Assembly: GCA_037447655.1 (NCBI GenBank)
Contig: JBBHKE010000963.1
Span: 150,508 to 214,507, forward strand
Reading direction: 5' to 3'
Source of the DNA: Zygnema cylindricum
Taxonomy: Eukaryota; Streptophyta; Zygnematophyceae; Zygnematales; Zygnemataceae
DNA: 64,000 nt
A model generated the notes under the pieces. It made no database searches. It had not been told where the DNA came from and saw nothing but the letters and a program-made list of their open reading frames with translations. Shown one piece after another: positions 60,041 through 64,000 of this stretch (positions are counted from its first letter, which is position 1; each line of letters starts with the position of its first letter). A program made the translations under genes and the position numbers.

Positions 60041-60125
60041 CCAAACCCACTCCCACACCCACATCCACACCCACACTCTCACACATCCAGACGCACACCC
60101 ACAAACACACACATACACATTTAGG
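59665..60125. repeat. (CA)n/(TC)n and CCCACA-type simple repeats
   Basis: Loose ACACAC-rich sequence begins right after the LTR, a (TC)n block lies at 59934-59965, then (CA)n with CGCG interruptions to 60040 and CCCACACCCAC units to 60115. The ORFs here are artefacts. Confidence 0.9.
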
Positions 60126-60266
60126 AGAACTAGGGTACACTAGATCCTCTCCAACTCAATAACGCCTAATCATGCATCCTCAATAATTAAATATTTGCGC
60201 GAGGTTGGGTTGCTGAAACGACGACCCTACCTAATTCAATAATCTGTACAATTCAATAGTCAATAC

Positions 60267-60573
60267 CATAGTTCAAAAGTATGCATTTTTTATGGTAGGC
60301 CTTTTGACGGCGCCTTTATCGTAAGTTGTGTTATGGGCTTTTCATGTGATAATCTTAGAACGCTACTTTGATCAGCGACTGTCCGATCGTCTGAATCTGA
60401 CGGTGTAAATAATTTTTTTTGGTCCGAATGTTTTAATTGGTCCAATTTTTGGTCCGAATGTTTTAATTAGTCCGAATAGGTCTGAATACAATATGGGTCT
60501 TAAGGTCATATTGTATGTTTTGCATACAATAGGCATATTGTATGGGCCTACTTTCACCTACATTTGAACTATG
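60267..60573. mobile_element. hAT-like MITE with 8 bp TSD GTCAATAC
   Basis: Ends are CATAGTTCAAAAGTA and TACATTTGAACTATG, with GTCAATAC duplicated at 60259-60266 and 60574-60581. It is 307 bp, the shortest of three copies of this family. The subterminal CATATTGTATG / CATACAATA words are conserved. Confidence 0.93.
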
Positions 60574-60581
60574 GTCAATAC

Positions 60582-61130
60582 CCTCCTCCTAGGTTACTGT
60601 AGCTTGAAAAAGCTAGGAAATTATTCGATAAGGGATAAAACGGCAAGGCGACATTACGGTATAGGAAAAATATTCGCCTTTGAATACGAGTAGGGATGAA
60701 GTAAACGATTGATCGGCTGAAAGTACGTCGGATTGTTTTGGACTTAAAGGACTCGCGTGTCGGTACTCGGTACGGACAAACATTAGCGTGGCGCGATCCA
60801 ATTCGAAGATGGCCTTCTCGGGCTTATTAAATTTGCGGCAGTGCTGTACGGTTTTTGGACGCACTAACACCTGGCAGCATTTCCGACATATGTGGGTTTG
60901 ATCGGACGGGAACTGTTGACTCCGGGCTTGGCGGAATGACTGTGTAGAAAAAACACAATCTGAATTTCGCTAAGGCTAACCACAGCAGGATATTGACATT
61001 TGACAACCGTCATGTAATACACAAAATTACGGATGTAAGAATGTACGTAGTGTACGAATTTAAGTAAGTGTACGAATTTGACGTAACCGTCATGCGTCAT
61101 CCTGTATAGTTGTCATCAATGATCAATCTA
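60582..61130. other. No gene recognised
   Basis: No long ORF with a domain. Some CGTAC words, no repeats shared with the rest that I can delimit. Confidence 0.45.
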
Positions 61131-61351
61131 CAACCGTGAATCGTAATTAGCGTTAATAATTTTTTCGCCACTGAAAACATTTTTTCTCCGTACACATTTG
61201 TTCAATTTTCAATTTAAGACAGCCATTCGTAAGCTGAGAATATAACCTTTCAATCGCAACCGTCAGATCCACAATCCGACATGTGTGTACGGAGAATAGA
61301 TGTTTTAAGAAACGAAAAAAACATCAACGCTAATTACGAATCACGGTGGGG
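61131..61351. mobile_element. TA-flanked MITE, 221 bp
   Basis: Left end TA-CAACCGTGAATCGTAATTAG, right end CTAATTACGAATCACGGTGGGG-TA. The inverted similarity extends inward for about 60 bases, including TCTCCGTACACA / TGTGTACGGAGA. A partial copy lies at 42000-42160. Confidence 0.75.
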
Positions 61352-61365
61352 TATATGATTTCTCT

Positions 61366-61748
61366 TTCGAGCCATCATGTACCATTTTTATCGCAAGACA
61401 TTTCTGCACCATTTTTTTTTTGCTTGACATTCTGCAGCATTATCTTTTTCGAGACACTTCTACATCATTTTTATTTCAAGACGTTCTGCAACATTTTTCT
61501 CGCTGGACAATCTGCAGAATATTTTTTCGAGATAACCTCACATCATTTTTCTTGCAAGACAATCTTCAGCATTTCTTTTTTGAGACGAGCTTACATCATT
61601 GTTTTTTCGAGACAATCTTGCATCATTTTCCCGGCAAGAAAATTTTGCATCATTTTCCTTGCAAGATAATCGTGCACCATTTCCCTTACAAGACAATCCT
61701 GCATCATATTTCTTGCAAGACAATCCTGCATCATTCTTCTTGCAGCTT
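61366..61748. repeat. Tandem repeat, about 30 bp unit
   Basis: About twelve diverged units of the form TTTTTCTTGCAAGACAATCT followed by GCATCAT. The rightmost units are the most alike. In translation they give a repeated HHF-type peptide, but the period and stops in other frames make coding unlikely. The array ends at TTCTTGCAG just before a candidate coding exon. Confidence 0.85.
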
Positions 61749-61751
61749 GCA

Positions 61752-61936
61752 ATGGCTGATCCAAAAGTCGCAGGAGAGAAAACTGATGCTCATGTGTCTT
61801 CGACCTCAAATATATTGCGTTTGCCTTCCTTAAGACAAAATTATGGATCGGATTCAGATGATCCTCTTGCTATACCACACTTAACAGACTGGATTGATGT
61901 AAAACCGATAGAATCCAGCTACAAGACAAAGAGTGG
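61752..61936 (+). CDS. Possible first coding exon of an unidentified gene
   Basis: ATG at 61752 opens MADPKVAGEKTDAHVSSTSN..LPSLRQNYGSDSDDPLAIPH..DWIDVKPIESSYKTKSG and reaches a good donor, AGTGG|GTGAGG, at 61936/61937; the frame would stop two codons later if not spliced. A polypyrimidine-AG (TTCTTCTTGCAG) ends at 61745, so this could also be an internal exon. Composition is like a soluble protein, unlike the low-complexity sequence around it. I do not recognise the family. The rest of the gene would lie to the right; no second exon is visible before 64000. Confidence 0.3.
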
Positions 61937-61940
61937 GTGA

Positions 61941-62975
61941 GGATAATCAAGAGATTACATTTTTTAACAAACAGTAACTGTTGTTTATGGATTTTTTTTT
62001 TCCGTTTATTTTGAACTGCTGTTGTTGGTCTTGTTGAAAATTTTGAAATTTTGCTGAAAAAGTTCTATTCATTATTTTTTTTTTGTCAAGTCTTGCTATG
62101 GCTTTTGGTTTTCATGGCCATACTTTTTCTTTAATAGTCACATAAAATAACTGTTGATATGTTTTCTTTATACGCTACGTTAATGCATATTTGTATGTTA
62201 TTTCTTTGCCTTGCATAAATATATATTGTAATGTATATTTATATGTTCTTACCTTTCATAAATCTATATGTTGAGATTGTGTTGTATGTTTACATGTTAC
62301 TTTTATATATTTATATTGTAGCCTCAAACTCCAGTAGCATTCAAGAGTTAGTTTTATTTTCTATATTTTCTTGTATTTGACTACTATTAATATTACCACC
62401 TTCTTTTAGTAATGCTTGTTGTTGTTTTTTTGTCCAATCATCAATTAAAATAATTCTGTATAATGTTTTTTCTAATCATCAATAATTGCTTCAGCACGGG
62501 TAAAAATACGGTGCATTGACATGTTTGAGCTCTTTTTTACTCTCTCCCCGTCCCCTCCCCCTCCCTTTTTCATATGAGTAAGTCTGGAATGGATGATTTT
62601 TTTCAACTTGGTTGTACGCTAACCAGTTTTAATACTGCCATTTTGCTTCACCCTTTTTTTTTTTTTTTTTTCGGGAAAGCGAACAAACGGTTTGAATAAA
62701 CACTAACTCTATATAATATTCACGACTAGCATTTCTGTATTAGTTCTTTGTATCCTAAAACAAAAAGGAAAATGGATAGAATTAATTGAAATAAAATTAT
62801 GTTATTTTTTTATTTATATTTTCGTTTTGCATGCTTTTTTGTTTTTCCATTCTACCAAGAAAGAGTACAAAAAACTTGTCAGAAAACTACAGGGAAGATA
62901 TTTGTCTTTTAGAAATCTGTCAGAAATAAAGTGAAATTTGCTCACAGAAACGTTGGCATAAAAATTATTGCAGTT
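61941..62975. other. A/T-rich noncoding sequence
   Basis: T-rich and A/T-rich with no ORF of note. It would be intron sequence if the exon at 61752 is real. A poly-T run (62656-62672) and a T-rich stretch near 61990 are visible. Confidence 0.5.
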
Positions 62976-62976
62976 G

Positions 62977-63105
62977 AGAGAGGGGGGGGGAGAGGAGGGA
63001 GGGAGGGAGGAGGAAAGGAGGGGGAGGGAGTGGTGAGGGAGGGAAGGAGTTGGAGGAAGGGAGGAAGGAGAGGGGAGGGAGGGGGGGGAGGGAGGGAGAA
63101 TGCTG
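62977..63105. repeat. G-rich GGGAGG tract
   Basis: About 130 bases of GGAGGGAGGG type sequence with many runs of three or more G on the plus strand, able in principle to form G-quadruplexes. It is the purine counterpart of the tract at 7655-7850. The Gly/Glu/Arg-rich ORF is artefact. Confidence 0.9.
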
Positions 63106-63840
63106 TCAAAGCAGTCATTGTTCCATTCTTAGTGATGGAACATGGCAATGGTGTTGCCGGTCTATGTTTTATGAAGGTTCTTTTTTCTGTTTTTCGAAAG
63201 GAATGTGAATTATTATATTCACGATTTTTAAGTAATATATATATATATATATATATTTATTATCAGGAGGCCCTGTGACATTGTGATTCTCCCTAGCAAC
63301 TCGGATCCTCTTTTCGCCCAAATAAATCTCACTCATTCGTAAACCAAACCATTACTTGTTAATAGTTCACGTTGTATCCCTATTTGAGTTAGTGGATTAT
63401 TAGCGTTAAAGCTGGTTTAGCATTCATAACTCTAAGTTATGTTTGGCCATGTGGCTCATTACAGGTCACCTAACACAAATTTATGATTTTGGTTTAAAAA
63501 AAAAAACACGCAGTCAAAGTAGAGTTATTTTTCTCTAGCTAAAGTTTTTGGGTCAAAAAAAGACATAGTTGAATTATACTTATTGACTCTAATGCTGATC
63601 GGCAGTGTTCACTGGAATTTAAGTTTAAGAGTTAACACTTTTCTTTATGTATCATTTTTTGTTTTCGATTTTATGTTTTTTTTTTTCTCGTCTGATTCTT
63701 ATTCTGTTTCTATTCGACGGTGCTCAACTTCTTATCATATTTTGTTTGCTTGTTTAGTTTTTGATTTATGTTTCTGATTTATGTTTTTGATTTTTACCTT
63801 TTTTTCCCCTTGTCTGATTTCAACCCTTCATCACCTTCTT
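63106..63840. other. A/T-rich noncoding sequence
   Basis: It contains a short (TA)n at 63234-63255. No recognisable gene. Words such as TTAGCGTTAAAGCTGG near 63401 are weakly MITE-like. Confidence 0.4.
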
Positions 63841-63845
63841 TTTTT

Positions 63846-63911
<66 letters not shown>

Positions 63912-63919
63912 TTTTGTTT

Positions 63920-63998
<79 letters not shown>

Positions 63999-64000
63999 CT
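63841..64000. repeat. Poly-T tract at window end
   Basis: Nearly 150 T with single C or G interruptions runs to the end of the window. It could be a real homopolymer, a retroposed poly-A tail on the other strand, or a polymerase-slippage artefact. Confidence 0.95.

Overview
The window looks like nuclear DNA of a streptophyte, meaning a charophyte alga or an early land plant rather than a flowering plant. Three multi-exon genes are recognisable. Each encodes a plant-type protein, is split by many GT-AG introns, and is diverged from the Arabidopsis proteins as I remember them. A Chara-like alga is my guess only; no species assignment can be proven from the sequence alone.

Gene-bearing half (1-31.1 kb). 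A class II histone deacetylase of the HDA5/HDA18 type runs leftward (682-6937, with its last exon or exons unresolved or off the window). About 0.5 kb away, head to head, an exportin-5/HASTY orthologue runs rightward (7433-21985, about 24 exons, the very first unresolved). Tail to tail with HASTY is a DA1-type ubiquitin-activated peptidase gene (24165-31087, 12 exons, reconstructed in full as 620 codons plus stop). All three belong to regulatory layers of plant development: chromatin, small-RNA or cargo nuclear export, and ubiquitin-dependent organ-size control. Nothing suggests they form a cluster. Introns carry microsatellites, tandem repeats and MITE remnants.

Repeat-bearing half (31.1-64 kb). 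This is a thick nest of transposable elements with almost no intact coding sequence. From 31.2 to 38.0 kb lie nested small DNA transposons of at least three target-site classes: TA (mariner/Stowaway-like), 8 bp (hAT-like) and TAA (PIF/Harbinger-like). Two copies of an underlying duplicated sequence interrupt each other's insertions, so several insertions can be read against their own empty sites. From 38.2 to 41.1 kb is a dead non-LTR-type reverse-transcriptase element whose polymerase catalytic core is missing. Copia-type relics lie at 42.7-43.3 kb and 58.2-59.7 kb; the second is an internally deleted copy with a complete 3' LTR. A 2.1 kb element with long inverted termini (48.9-51.0 kb) contains minisatellites and an unidentified ORF. 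A possible first coding exon of a further gene lies at 61752-61936.

The most unusual signal is a set of short, perfect or near-perfect hairpins inside unrelated-looking noncoding elements (37.05, 41.73, 43.77, 54.70, 57.18 kb). They share a CTC-(2-3 nt)-GAG type centre while the arms differ. A second pair of hairpins in the 48.9-51.0 kb element shows a compensatory base-pair change between its two termini. Structure seems better conserved than sequence in these elements.
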